The notes: generated from the letters alone by a model not told the origin. Shown: positions 44,443 to 53,233, numbered from the stretch's first letter. The stretch is DNA of 64,000 bases from Mucilaginibacter terrae (GCF_031951985.1 NZ_JAVLVU010000001.1:2976001-3040000); one strand, 5' to 3'. Numbers and translations: made by a program.

Positions 44443-45229
44443 AGTTTCTGTCATCAACCCATAAGGTGTCTACATGTATGTTGCAACGGTTGCTTAAAAA
44501 ATTTACAACCTCCTTTTCTTTATTCATCTTGAGCGTTCCCTTGTTGGTGTCCCATAAATAACCATCGCTAAACAAGATATGATGATGCGGATTTTCAACA
44601 ATTCTATTGGTATCGCGTGAATACTTACTTGTTTCCCGGCTATACTCTACATAAGTTATCTTTTTAATCTGTTTAAAATTGTACTCTTTTGCCGATAGTT
44701 CTGTAAAGGCGTTTATCTCAATTTTATAGTTCCATATCTTGATATAATAATCGCTCATCAAAAAAACCATGATCAACGCCATACTTACTAAAACTAAAGC
44801 CATGGGTTTCCAAATCTTCAGTTCATCTGCACCTGTTCTGAGTGTTATAAAAGGCGAATACTCTGCGAGTTCCTGCCTGGGCACAACAATACGGCAAAGT
44901 AATTCTACAGGAAAATAACTTAGCGCAACGGCCAAAAAAGCAGCCGGAAAATACCATGTAAACCCATCAATATAAGCCTGGTACTTAATACGTGGGTTAT
45001 CATCTGTTTCCATCATCATTAAGTATTGCAGCCCTTTGCCAATACCCCAGGTCATGAGCGGCCAAAAAACTGCCAGCATAACAATCGATATCCACCACCA
45101 TTTATAATACTTTCGTAAAAGCACATCAGGGCTTTGCTTAACTTTATTGAGTTTACCCGGATGAAAAACAACAACAAATATCAGCAGTAGTAAAACGGCA
45201 ATTTCTAAAACCCACTGGTTATTCTCCAT
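44441..45229 (-). CDS. Hypothetical membrane protein
   Basis: No family recognised. A 262-residue protein with four likely membrane helices: about 8-22 (LEIAVLLLLIFVVVF), 45-65 (WISIVMLAVFWPLMTW), 95-115 and 145-165 (LVLVSMALIMVFLM). A soluble C-terminal part follows (about 170-262), with HHILFSDGYLWDTNKGTL, which looks like a small PH-like or regulatory domain. It starts 6 bases after ruvX on the same strand, so it is probably carried on the same transcript. Confidence 0.75.
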   Translation of the reverse strand: MENNQWVLEIAVLLLLIFVVVFHPGKLNKVKQSPDVLLRKYYKWWWISIVMLAVFWPLMTWGIGKGLQYLMMMETDDNPRIKYQAYIDGFTWYFPAAFLAVALSYFPVELLCRIVVPRQELAEYSPFITLRTGADELKIWKPMALVLVSMALIMVFLMSDYYIKIWNYKIEINAFTELSAKEYNFKQIKKITYVEYSRETSKYSRDTNRIVENPHHHILFSDGYLWDTNKGTLKMNKEKEVVNFLSNRCNIHVDTLWVDDRN

Positions 45230-45235
45230 AAGCTC

Positions 45236-45655
45236 CTAAAACCCGAACGATCTCCGTTCCATCCACGATTGCAATAGTATAACGGCCGATACAGTATCAA
45301 CCAACGCCTTATCCTGCCTGACTGATTTTTTTACACCACCCGCCAGTATAGCCGCCGAGGCCATTTTGGAGGTAAAGCGCTCATCCATCATATCAATTGG
45401 AACATCGGGGAAAGTCTTTTTCAACAAATTAACAAAACCCTTAACATGCATGGCCGATTGCGACGGCGTATTGTCCATTTGCTTAGGTTCGCCCACCACA
45501 AACCTTTCCACCTGTTCGGTTTGCAGGTACTTTTTTAAATACTCTACTATCAGGTTTGGATGCACAGTTTCCAACCCGGTGGCTATCATTTGCAATGGAT
45601 CGGTAACGGCAATGCCTATGCGCTTGGTACCGTAATCAAAAGCCATTATTCTCAT
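45236..45655 (-). CDS. ruvX: Putative pre-16S rRNA nuclease / Holliday junction resolvase YqgF
   Basis: A 139-residue RNase H-fold protein of the YqgF/RuvX family, thought to process the 5' end of 16S rRNA and named after the Holliday junction resolvase fold. The catalytic pattern is clear: MAFDYGTKRIGIAVTD at the N terminus (Asp 6), VVGEPKQMD in the middle, MDERFTSKMA (Asp-Glu) and the final QDKALVDTVSAVILLQ. It is the right length for the family. It runs divergent from holB across a palindrome-flanked promoter region. Confidence 0.92.
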   Translation of the reverse strand: MRIMAFDYGTKRIGIAVTDPLQMIATGLETVHPNLIVEYLKKYLQTEQVERFVVGEPKQMDNTPSQSAMHVKGFVNLLKKTFPDVPIDMMDERFTSKMASAAILAGGVKKSVRQDKALVDTVSAVILLQSWMERRSFGF

Positions 45656-45658
45656 AGT

Positions 45659-45787
45659 GTTGCGGGTTGTCTGTTGTGAGTTATCTGAACTTTGTAAAAG
45701 TAAGTATTTGCATGGTTAATAACTTTGTGTTGTTGTCCTGTTCTATAAAAACGCCAATCACACAACTCACAACAGACAACCCACAAC
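45659..45787. repeat. 24-bp inverted repeat flanking the ruvX/holB promoter gap (family E)
   Basis: GTTGCGGGTTGTCTGTTG plus TGAGTT at 45659-45682 is mirrored (23 of 24) by AACTCACAACAGACAACC plus CACAAC at 45764-45787. The 81-base interior carries TAACTTTG (45720-45727), a perfect -7 box on the plus strand. The arms are internally repetitive (TTGT units), like the family D tract. Confidence 0.8.
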
Positions 45788-45812
45788 TAAAAATTTTCCC
45801 TATCTTGCACCA

Positions 45813-46955
45813 ATGCAGTTTAAAGAGATAGTAGGGCAGCAAGCTGTAAAGCAACGTTTGTTAAACACCGTTCAGGAGAATAGGGTTAGCCATGCCCAGT
45901 TGTTTTTGGGCCCCGAAGGGTCGGGTAGTTTAGCGCTTGCGGTTGCTTATGCCCAGTATCTCTCTTGCGAAGACAAGCAACCAACTGATTCATGCGGAGT
46001 ATGTTCATCATGCCGCAAATACGAAAAACTGGTTCACCCTGATCTGCACTTTTCTTATCCTTTTTTTGCATCCGATAAAAACGACACCTCACTCAGCTTC
46101 ATTGAGCAATGGCGCGAGGCATTCTTAGCCCATCCGTACCTAAGCCTCGATTTATGGCGCGGTTATTTGGAGGCCGAAAATAAGCAGGCCAATATCAATA
46201 TTGCCGAGTGCCATCAAATCATTAAAAAACTGAGCTTAAAACCGTTCGAGTCGGTTTACAAAATACTCATCCTGTGGCTGCCCGAATATTTAGATAAAGC
46301 GGGTAACACACTGCTTAAAATAATTGAAGAACCGCAACCCAACACGGTCTTTTTATTGGTAGCGCAAAACCAGGATCAGATATTGAACACTATTCTGTCG
46401 CGTACACAACTGGTTAAAATACCAACATTGGGTTATGCCGATGTACGCGATTATTTAGTAAATGAAAAAGGTTTCCCCGGTAAAACGGCCGAAGAAGCGG
46501 CATACCTGAGCAGCGGCAATTTAACCGAAGCGCTGGGCATGCTGTACCAGGAAAGCAATAGCTTTCATCAGGATTTTTTAGACTGGCTGCGTAAGTGTTA
46601 CAGCAACAAGGGTTTGGAAATGATGAAGTTTGTGGACAAGATAGCCAAGGCAGGCCGCGAACCCCAAAAGAATTTTATACGCTACGGCATTAATTATATA
46701 CGCGAGTGCTGCCTCATACTGAGCGGCGCGGGCGAACTGGTACATTTACCTGCGGCCGAAAAAGAAACGGCGCAAAAAATGTCGGCAGTAATGACCATTG
46801 AGATGACGGAGGCTATAACCGCCGTGCTCGAAAAGGCGCATTACGCTGTAGAACGAAATGCAAATCCTAAAATTTTGTTTTTAGATGTATCTTTGCAGAT
46901 TATAAAAATATTACATTTTAAAATTATCCCGCAAGGGAATCAATATATAACCTAA
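45813..46955 (+). CDS. holB: DNA polymerase III delta' subunit
   Basis: The clamp-loader subunit delta' of the replicative polymerase; it helps open and load the sliding clamp. A 380-residue AAA+ protein. FLGPEGSGSLALAVAYAQYL is the degenerate Walker A region (delta' does not hydrolyse ATP), a zinc-binding cysteine cluster CEDKQPTDSCGVCSSC follows at about residues 50-66, and sensor-1 region LSRTQLVKIP is present. ATG at 45813 follows a TATCTTGCACC box by 5 bases, suggesting a leaderless message. The gene precedes ricT by a single base, the order expected in Bacteroidota. Confidence 0.9.
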   Translation: MQFKEIVGQQAVKQRLLNTVQENRVSHAQLFLGPEGSGSLALAVAYAQYLSCEDKQPTDSCGVCSSCRKYEKLVHPDLHFSYPFFASDKNDTSLSFIEQWREAFLAHPYLSLDLWRGYLEAENKQANINIAECHQIIKKLSLKPFESVYKILILWLPEYLDKAGNTLLKIIEEPQPNTVFLLVAQNQDQILNTILSRTQLVKIPTLGYADVRDYLVNEKGFPGKTAEEAAYLSSGNLTEALGMLYQESNSFHQDFLDWLRKCYSNKGLEMMKFVDKIAKAGREPQKNFIRYGINYIRECCLILSGAGELVHLPAAEKETAQKMSAVMTIEMTEAITAVLEKAHYAVERNANPKILFLDVSLQIIKILHFKIIPQGNQYIT

Positions 46956-46956
46956 T

Positions 46957-48438
46957 ATGGGATGTGGAAGTTGCTCAACCGGAGGCGGATGTACACCGGC
47001 GGGCTGCAAAAGTAATGGGTCATGCATGACCAATGGCTGCAGTAAGCTGGATGTATACGATTGGCTGTCAGATATGGACATGCCGTCGAACTTTAAGACC
47101 TTCCAGATAGTTGAGATCAAATTTAAAGGCTCGCGTAAGGATTTTTACCTTAACGCTGATAATATATACCTCGAATCGGGCGAGTTGGTGGCTGTTGAAA
47201 CGGCAACCGGCGGCTATGACATTGGGCACGTATCGTTAACAGGCGAGTTGGTGCGCATGCAAATGGTAAAACGCCACGTTAAAGAGGCCGATGTTACCAA
47301 GAAGATCTATCGCCGTGCATCAGCCGCCGATGTGGATAAGTGGAACCTGGCTAAAGGCTTAGAGTGGGAAACCATGCACAAAGCCCGCACGCTGGCGTTA
47401 GAACTCAACTTATCGATGAAGATAAGTGATGTTGATTACCAGGGCGATAAAACCAAGGCAACCTTTTATTATACTGCCGAAGGCCGTGTGGATTTTCGTG
47501 AGCTGATCAAGAAAATGGCCGAGGCTTTCCGTATACGCATCGAGATGCGCCAGATAGGCATGCGCCAGGAAGCCAGCCGCTTAGGCGGCATTGGCTCATG
47601 TGGCCGCGAGTTGTGCTGTTCAACCTGGTTAACCGATTTTAAAACGGTATCTACCTCTGCGGCACGCTATCAAAACCTGTCGTTAAATACGCTAAAACTG
47701 GCCGGGCAGTGTGGCAAGCTTAAATGCTGCCTCAACTACGAGCTGGACAGCTACATGGATGCACTGAAACACATCCCCGATAACGTAAATTATTTGCGTA
47801 CAGAACAAGGCGAAGCCCGTTTGCAAAAAACCGACATATTTAAACGTATGATGTGGTTTAGCCTGCCGGGTGCCGAAAACTGGATTGCGTTGCCTATTGC
47901 CCGCGTTAAAGAAATTCAAAAACTTAATAAAGAGAACATCACGCCTGAGTATTTCTTAGATGAGGTGGAAGAACAAGCCGTGCCAGACAAGGTGCTTGAC
48001 TACGAAAACGTGGTTGGACAAGACAGCCTTACCCGTTTGGATGACCGCAGCCAGCAAAACCGCAACCGTAACCGCAATAAAAACAAGAAAAAGCCAGGTC
48101 AGGATGGCGGTAACCAGCCTCAACAAAATGCCGAGCAGCGCAAGCCACAGCAAAACGCTGAGCAACGTAAACCGCAGCAAAACCAGGGCGGTAACAACCA
48201 GCAAAGGCAAAATAATAACCAGCAGCAACGCCAACAAAACCCCAACAGGCAGCAACAGCCCAAACCGGGCAATAACGATGCTGTTAAACCTGTAAAAGCT
48301 GCACCCGAAGGCGAAGCTAACGCCGAAGGCGCAGACAACGCTACCAAACGCAACAACCGCAGGCACAGGCCAAACCGGAACCGTGGCGGCGGCAACAAAC
48401 CCGATAATAACCAGCAACCCCAAGGTCCGCAGGCATGA
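46957..48438 (+). CDS. ricT: PSP1-domain protein RicT (YaaT-like)
   Basis: A 493-residue orthologue of B. subtilis RicT/YaaT, part of an iron-sulfur complex that guides RNase Y-dependent RNA maturation in Firmicutes; its role in Bacteroidota is less clear. The N terminus is cysteine-rich (MGCGSCSTGGGCTP and further cysteines to about residue 30). The PSP1 domain covers about 60-300 with the conserved GSCGRELCCSTW and AGQCGKLKCCLNYE cysteine motifs. The last 130 residues are a low-complexity tail rich in Asn, Gln, Arg and Lys with a repeated QQNAEQRKP. The stop overlaps the gldH ATG by 4 bases. Confidence 0.92.
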   Translation: MGCGSCSTGGGCTPAGCKSNGSCMTNGCSKLDVYDWLSDMDMPSNFKTFQIVEIKFKGSRKDFYLNADNIYLESGELVAVETATGGYDIGHVSLTGELVRMQMVKRHVKEADVTKKIYRRASAADVDKWNLAKGLEWETMHKARTLALELNLSMKISDVDYQGDKTKATFYYTAEGRVDFRELIKKMAEAFRIRIEMRQIGMRQEASRLGGIGSCGRELCCSTWLTDFKTVSTSAARYQNLSLNTLKLAGQCGKLKCCLNYELDSYMDALKHIPDNVNYLRTEQGEARLQKTDIFKRMMWFSLPGAENWIALPIARVKEIQKLNKENITPEYFLDEVEEQAVPDKVLDYENVVGQDSLTRLDDRSQQNRNRNRNKNKKKPGQDGGNQPQQNAEQRKPQQNAEQRKPQQNQGGNNQQRQNNNQQQRQQNPNRQQQPKPGNNDAVKPVKAAPEGEANAEGADNATKRNNRRHRPNRNRGGGNKPDNNQQPQGPQA

Positions 48439-48980
48439 AATTAGTTAGCTGCATAAGTAACACAAACATTGTCGTTTCGAGGAACAAGCAATCTTTTCGA
48501 AATGACATAAAACGATGGTTTGTTATTTTATTATTCGGCTTAATAACTATAGTAAGCAGCTGCACCGATCCCGGCCGCATTATGGACGAAAATAGATCCG
48601 TAGCTAACCACAACTGGAGCTACGGAAATAAAATAAAGTTCGATGTGCAGATCGACGATCCGGCAATTGCTTATAACCTATACTTTAACTTACGCGTAAC
48701 TGCCGATTACAGGTACTCTAATATGTTTGTGCTGTTATATGAAGGCGGCCCCGGCATCAAAAAAGCAGCCCCCACAAGGTTTGAACTTAAACTGGCCAGC
48801 CCTACCGGCGAATGGCTGGGCAAAGGATCGGGCAGTATGTACAGCTATCAAATTCCGTTTAAAACCAACTATCGCTTCCCGACAAAAGGCCGCTACCATT
48901 TCGAAATTGAGCAAAACATGCGCGATAATCCGCTTCGTGCGGTCAATGATGTTGGCTTGCGTGTAGCGAAGGCACAATAA
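48435..48980 (+). CDS. gldH: Gliding motility lipoprotein GldH with repeat-derived N terminus
   Basis: GldH is a lipoprotein needed for Bacteroidota gliding and the type IX secretion machinery. The 181-residue protein has the membrane-signal core WFVILLFGLITIVSSC (lipidated Cys 43), then DPGRIMDENRSVANHNWSYG and a beta-rich body. The natural start overlaps the ricT stop (ATGA), yet about 25 residues separate that ATG from the signal core. They are encoded by a family C palindrome (48471-48506), which translates as IVVSRNKQSFRND. No other in-frame ATG or GTG lies closer to the signal. The 3-gene order holB-ricT-gldH is typical for the phylum. Confidence 0.85.
   Translation: MKLVSCISNTNIVVSRNKQSFRNDIKRWFVILLFGLITIVSSCTDPGRIMDENRSVANHNWSYGNKIKFDVQIDDPAIAYNLYFNLRVTADYRYSNMFVLLYEGGPGIKKAAPTRFELKLASPTGEWLGKGSGSMYSYQIPFKTNYRFPTKGRYHFEIEQNMRDNPLRAVNDVGLRVAKAQ
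48471..48506. repeat. Family C palindrome inside gldH
   Basis: A 36-base imperfect palindrome, GTCGTTTCGAGGAAC ... CTTTTCGAAATGAC, with the family phrase AAGCAATCT in the middle. It lies between the gldH start codon and its signal peptide and keeps the frame open. Confidence 0.8.
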
Positions 48981-48990
48981 TCTTTGAAAT

Positions 48991-49434
48991 TTATTTTCTA
49001 ACTGCAGCTACGTCTTTTACCGTAATGGCCGGCGCTTTGTTGCCAAAGTTATTACGCACATAGGTTAGCACGTCGGCTATTTGCTGATTGGTGAGTTGTG
49101 TAAACGGCGGCATAACGTTACGGTATTCCTCGCCGTCGATTTCTACACCCTGCATACCTTTTAACAATACGTTTATTAGTGATTGCTTACTGCCCAATAC
49201 ATAGCTGGTTTTAACCAAAGGAGCGTTCATCCCCGGCACACCTCCACCATCGGCCATGTGGCATACCAGGCAGTTTGATGCATATACCACTTGTCCGCGT
49301 TTAGCAGATGCAGTAATATCGCCCGCAGCGGTTGTAGCTGTTTTGGTTTTGGCTACAGACTTTTTAGTTTGAGCTTGTGCTGATAATCCCACAAGGCCTA
49401 TTAATATTAACGGTATTACTTTCAAAGTTCTCAT
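48991..49434 (-). CDS. Secreted c-type cytochrome
   Basis: A 147-residue exported monoheme cytochrome c. Signal peptide MRTLKVIPLILIGLVGLSAQA; the heme motif is SNCLVCHMADGGG (CxxCH about residue 49-53), followed by APLVKTSYVLG and the axial-Met region YRNVMPPFTQLT, then the last helix NQQIADVLTYVRNNFG. It probably shuttles electrons in the periplasm. ATG at 49434 is chosen; an in-frame ATG 18 codons upstream adds a stretch without signal features. Its partner oxidase or dehydrogenase is not in this window. Confidence 0.88.
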   Translation of the reverse strand: MRTLKVIPLILIGLVGLSAQAQTKKSVAKTKTATTAAGDITASAKRGQVVYASNCLVCHMADGGGVPGMNAPLVKTSYVLGSKQSLINVLLKGMQGVEIDGEEYRNVMPPFTQLTNQQIADVLTYVRNNFGNKAPAITVKDVAAVRK

Positions 49435-49608
49435 TGGTTTTTGATGGTTAACAGGATGATCTGCTCCCTCAAAAATATAAAAAAGCATTACAATTTACCC
49501 TGTGCCGCAATTGTAACAAGTATCTTACTCCACACCCATGTCAAATTCTACAAATTTGGTAGACTACAACCAACCATTTAGTTATTTTGCAGCATTGATT
49601 TATTTATC

Positions 49609-50820
49609 ATGAAAAAGACTTTATCATTCTTACTCATATATGTGGCAATGGCTACTGCCCTTTCAGCCCAAATTAAGCTTAAAACCGGCATTTGGCGTGG
49701 TATACTAACATCTGCCGGGGGCCAACTCCCTTTTAATTTTGAGGTGAAGGATAGTGCTAAACGTCAGCAGTTATATATCATTAACGCAGGCGAAAGGCTC
49801 AAGGTAACTGATATTAAAACCGGTGGCGATTCAGTATTCATTCGCATGCCGCTATTTGATTCGGAGTTTAGACTTAAACAGGAGGGCAATAAGCTTGCCG
49901 GGCAGTTTATTAAACATTTGGGCGAGCGCAATTCCTCAACTCCTTTTACAGCACAACACGGCCAAAACTGGCGTTTTTTTGAAAAACCCGAAGCTCCGGC
50001 TTATAATATCTCAGGCCGCTGGTCGGCCGTATTTGGTGACGGTACCGACCGCGATACCACCGTGGGCGAATTCAAACAAACTGGCAACCGCATAACCGGC
50101 ACCTTTTTAACCACCACCGGAGATTATCGTTATTTGGAAGGCAGCGTAAGTGGTAACAAGCTATACTTATCCTGCTTTGACGGCGGACACGCGTTTTTAT
50201 TTACAGCTGATATTAAAGATGTCCAAACCCTTGTTAACGGACTTTGGGGACGAACCCCGTGGACGGCAGTTAAAAACCCTAACGCCAAATTGCCCGATGC
50301 CTACTCGTTAACGGCTTTAAAACCCGGCTATAAAAAAATCGAGTTTTCGTTCCCTGACCTTAACGGGCAAAAGGTGTCGTTGAATGATGCCCGCTTTAAA
50401 AACAAAGTGGTAATACTTCAAATTATGGGATCGTGGTGCCCAAATTGTATGGACGAAACCGCATACCTGGTTAACTACTATAAAAAGTATCACAAAAAAG
50501 GCGTTGAAATTGCCGGACTGGCCTATGAGCGCACAGCCGATTTCGAGAAATCAAAAAAGGCTGTTCTACAAGAAAAAAATCATTTCAACATACCTTACCC
50601 ACTGTTATTAACGGGCTACACCAGCAATAAAAAAGATGCGGCCAAAAGCTTGCCCATGTTGAGCAGTGTACTGGCTTTTCCAACCACTATCATCATCGAT
50701 AAAAAAGGAGAAGTACGTAGAATTTACACTGGCTTTAACGGCCCGGGTACAGGCAGCTACTATACTGATTTTGTAAATGAGTTTGAACGATTGACGGAGA
50801 GTTTGCTGGCGGAGAAGTAA
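49609..50820 (+). CDS. TlpA-like thiol-disulfide oxidoreductase
   Basis: A 403-residue exported protein; signal peptide MKKTLSFLLIYVAMATALSAQ. The N-terminal 250 residues form a beta-rich region of the DUF4369-like kind. The C-terminal thioredoxin domain (about 255-400) has the redox motif GSWCPNCMDET (CxxC about residue 281) and the cis-Pro stretch LAFPTTIIID. The Asn in place of the usual small residue (CPNC) is common in Bacteroidota TlpA-like proteins. It likely keeps periplasmic thiols reduced, for example for cytochrome c assembly. A terminator follows. Confidence 0.87.
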   Translation: MKKTLSFLLIYVAMATALSAQIKLKTGIWRGILTSAGGQLPFNFEVKDSAKRQQLYIINAGERLKVTDIKTGGDSVFIRMPLFDSEFRLKQEGNKLAGQFIKHLGERNSSTPFTAQHGQNWRFFEKPEAPAYNISGRWSAVFGDGTDRDTTVGEFKQTGNRITGTFLTTTGDYRYLEGSVSGNKLYLSCFDGGHAFLFTADIKDVQTLVNGLWGRTPWTAVKNPNAKLPDAYSLTALKPGYKKIEFSFPDLNGQKVSLNDARFKNKVVILQIMGSWCPNCMDETAYLVNYYKKYHKKGVEIAGLAYERTADFEKSKKAVLQEKNHFNIPYPLLLTGYTSNKKDAAKSLPMLSSVLAFPTTIIIDKKGEVRRIYTGFNGPGTGSYYTDFVNEFERLTESLLAEK

Positions 50821-50862
50821 GTCTGTCCTACCAAACGTTTCTCTGGAGTGCATTAAAGCAAA

Positions 50863-50891
50863 AAAAGGCGGCCTTATGAAGGTCGCCTTTT
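50863..50891. terminator. Bidirectional terminator
   Basis: 13-pair stem AAAAGGCGGCCTT / AAGGTCGCCTTTT with loop ATG and one G-T wobble, between the convergent TlpA-like gene and the small operon ending at 50921. Confidence 0.85.
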
Positions 50892-50920
50892 ATGTATCTC
50901 ATATACCGGCTTTACTTTGG

Positions 50921-51337
50921 CTATTTAACCGTGGAAGGCTTGCGGGCTGTTGAAGGCTTTTTGCCGAACAACGATTTTACCCTACCCCAAACCGAGGTTA
51001 CCGAATCTTCGCTGATGTAGGTAGATGCCTTTTGTGACAACAACCCAACTACAGTTTTAATAATAAAGTTTGATTTGCGGAATAACGTTTTGTTAAGCGC
51101 CAAAGGCAATACAAACCTCGATACTAAGCTAACCAGATCGGGCGAGAATAGTGAGCCAATTCCCCCACCTCCCTGGCCTTCAGGGGCTTTCGGAAATGCC
51201 GAACGAATGGATGATATTATAGCCGACGGACCGCTGAAGCGCTGCTTCAACACCATCTCCTGCTCCTGCCTGCTTTTTTCGAGCCGGATAATTTCCGATT
51301 GCAGGTCGAATATAGTTTTTACGGGTATGGTGTCCAT
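50921..51337 (-). CDS. Hypothetical protein of a small envelope-stress-like operon
   Basis: No family recognised. A 138-residue protein with a helical N terminus (TIFDLQSEIIRLEKSRQEQEM), a central glycine-rich stretch APEGQGGGGIGS, a weakly hydrophobic segment VSLVSRFVLPLALNK, and a basic C-terminal tail (LFGKKPSTARKPSTVK). It starts 2 bases after the DUF1469-like gene and is the last of a three-gene run of small membrane-associated proteins. Confidence 0.7.
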   Translation of the reverse strand: MDTIPVKTIFDLQSEIIRLEKSRQEQEMVLKQRFSGPSAIISSIRSAFPKAPEGQGGGGIGSLFSPDLVSLVSRFVLPLALNKTLFRKSNFIIKTVVGLLSQKASTYISEDSVTSVWGRVKSLFGKKPSTARKPSTVK

Positions 51338-51339
51338 CT

Positions 51340-51690
51340 TTATTTAAATATTTTGCTGATCAGCAGGTTAACAATCGGCTTTTCGATGCTCTTTTTAGCT
51401 GTAATAACTATTAAAGCTATCAGCAGGTAAAATAGCGCAACTATGCCAAATCCTTTCCAGGCTGCACCCAGTACATCACCTAAGTAGAGTGCCAACGTAA
51501 ATGTGGCAAACAAAAAGGTGAGCAGCAGGCTAAATACAATCACCACAACGGTAACCAGGCTTGCAGCAACAGATGTGCTTTTTTCAATGGTTTTATACTT
51601 GGCCAGCGTAAAGCGCGTTTCGGCGTAGTCCTTTAGCTCGTCGAATATGTTGGGCTGTGGTGGCTGTTCAGCTTTTTTTTCCTCTTCCAT
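51340..51690 (-). CDS. Phage-holin-superfamily (DUF1469-like) membrane protein
   Basis: A 116-residue protein with two membrane helices (about 44-69, VAASLVTVVVIVFSLLLTFL, and about 80-100, GFGIVALFYLLIALIVI), an acidic N terminus and a basic C terminus. This is the layout of the holin-superfamily DUF1469 proteins, which accompany YtxH-type stress proteins in many Gram-negatives. It is not a phage gene here: no phage genes are nearby. It lies between a YtxH-like gene and a small hypothetical gene on one transcript. Confidence 0.75.
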   Translation of the reverse strand: MEEEKKAEQPPQPNIFDELKDYAETRFTLAKYKTIEKSTSVAASLVTVVVIVFSLLLTFLFATFTLALYLGDVLGAAWKGFGIVALFYLLIALIVITAKKSIEKPIVNLLISKIFK

Positions 51691-51746
51691 CTATAAATCA
51701 GATATATTTCTCCGGTAGATATACAACCCTCAAAGGATTGCGTTAG

Positions 51747-52076
51747 TTATGCGTGTTCCAGGTCATCCTGATACTCGGCTTCGGCACCGTTAATTTTGGT
51801 TTTAATATTATCAACCACTTTGCTTTTTAAACCAGCAAGACGGTCAATCTCGGCAGCAGCAGTTTCTTTAATGCTTTCGCCCAGGTTGGCTAATGATTCT
51901 GATAGTTTATCGCGGGTTTCAGTTCCTTTATCAGGAGCAAATAAGATACCCAATGCTGCGCCTGCAGCAACGCCTGCCAGCAGTGCAATTGCAATTTTTG
52001 CGCCATCGCCTAAACCTGCTTCTTTTTTTAAGCCCGGAATTTTGTTAATCAGGTTGGTTACATCTTTTGTATTCAT
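51747..52076 (-). CDS. YtxH-domain stress-type protein
   Basis: A 109-residue protein of the YtxH family, short membrane proteins often induced by general stress. After a short N terminus, one glycine/alanine-rich helix [20 protein letters not shown] (about 29-48) is followed by [20 protein letters not shown] and a charged, helical tail typical of the family. It is the first of three co-directional small genes. The molecular function is unknown. Confidence 0.85.
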   Translation of the reverse strand: MNTKDVTNLINKIPGLKKEAGLGDGAKIAIALLAGVAAGAALGILFAPDKGTETRDKLSESLANLGESIKETAAAEIDRLAGLKSKVVDNIKTKINGAEAEYQDDLEHA

Positions 52077-52160
52077 GGTGATATAAGTTATGTTATAAAT
52101 TGTTAGGTTACTTTTTATTTAACGACTAAAGTAAAGGTTTGTTTATAGCTATTAGTAAAT

Positions 52161-53207
52161 TTATGTATTTCCCGGATTAACATGAACCCGCTCCAGGCGG
52201 TCGGCAGCCATGCGGTTAGTTTCATAAACCTGCGTAAGCAGTATAAAATAAGATAATAGTACCGGCCCGAAAACAAGGCCCAAAATACCAAATAATGGCA
52301 AACCTATAAACACGCCTATAATAGAAATTGCAGGATGTGTATTGGCAATACGTTTATTGATCACCATACGCAACACATGGTCGAGGTTGCCAATAAACAG
52401 CAGGCCGTAAGCCATAATGCCAATACCCGCCCAGTTGCGCCCTAAAAGCATCAAATAAATACCAGCCGGAATGGATAAGGTTGGCGCGCCAACCACCGGT
52501 AAAAATGAAATAAAGGTGGCGATCACCCCCCAAAAAACAGCATCGGGTATACCCACTATCCAAAACCCGTTGGCCAGCAAAACGCCTTGCACCAATGAAA
52601 TGATACCCTGCCCCAGTACGTTAGAGTAAGTAGCACTACGCAAGGCATCGGCAAATTTTAAGGCATGTTGCTGGCTGAACGGCGCATAACGCAACATGCG
52701 TGCTTCAAACTCGCGCAGCTGCACAAACATAAAGTATAATATAAAATACATTACCAGCAAGGTGAGTATGATGCTGGCCGCACTGCCTAAAATGGAAGGG
52801 AAGAGTTCGGCGGCATAGCTACCCAGTTTTTGCAGTGTCTCCTCGGCAAAGCGGGGTTGATTGAAATGTTCGGATGTAAACATATCAATCTTATCTATCC
52901 ACGAATCAAGCGGAATAGCATCGGTTTTAAAGCTGATGATTTTTTCAATCACCATAAAACTCAGCAACAAAAACGGGATTACAATTACGACCAGCGATGT
53001 GAACATAATCACAATAGCCGAAAGTCCGCTGTTCCAGCCGCGCTTTTCAGTTAGCAACAGGTATAACGGGCGGAATAATACATAGAGTACAATGGCTCCC
53101 AAAATTGAACTGAAAATTTCGCTAAGGGCGTACAGCAAAAAGCATCCAAGTACAATAATGCTTACCAAAACAATATTATTCCGTTGCTGATGACTGAAAA
53201 TTGGCAT
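52161..53207 (-). CDS. AI-2E family transporter
   Basis: A 348-residue inner-membrane protein of the AI-2E (PerM/TqsA) family, exporters named after autoinducer-2 but with varied roles. Eight or so helices are visible, starting NIVLVSIIVLGCFLLYALSE; the family signature region is PVVGAPTLSIPAGIYLMLLG, and GVFIGLPLFGILGLVFGPVL comes near the end. The gene is single, with the terminator of the upstream operon just ahead of it. The substrate cannot be read from the sequence. Confidence 0.88.
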   Translation of the reverse strand: MPIFSHQQRNNIVLVSIIVLGCFLLYALSEIFSSILGAIVLYVLFRPLYLLLTEKRGWNSGLSAIVIMFTSLVVIVIPFLLLSFMVIEKIISFKTDAIPLDSWIDKIDMFTSEHFNQPRFAEETLQKLGSYAAELFPSILGSAASIILTLLVMYFILYFMFVQLREFEARMLRYAPFSQQHALKFADALRSATYSNVLGQGIISLVQGVLLANGFWIVGIPDAVFWGVIATFISFLPVVGAPTLSIPAGIYLMLLGRNWAGIGIMAYGLLFIGNLDHVLRMVINKRIANTHPAISIIGVFIGLPLFGILGLVFGPVLLSYFILLTQVYETNRMAADRLERVHVNPGNT

Positions 53208-53233
53208 GGGGTAAAATGCTGAAAACTAATAAA

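Noticed and set aside
45720..45727. Main holB promoter at TAACTTTG
   Set aside because: It is a perfect box but 85 bases upstream; TATCTTG next to the ATG fits the leaderless pattern of neighbouring genes better. Both may be used.
47956..48423. Protein gene antisense to the ricT tail
   Set aside because: The Val/Leu-rich frame is the mirror image of the Asn/Gln-rich tail and has no start context or homology.
51340..51690. Prophage holin
   Set aside because: The holin-superfamily fold is shared by housekeeping DUF1469 proteins; a YtxH partner is adjacent and no other phage gene is present.
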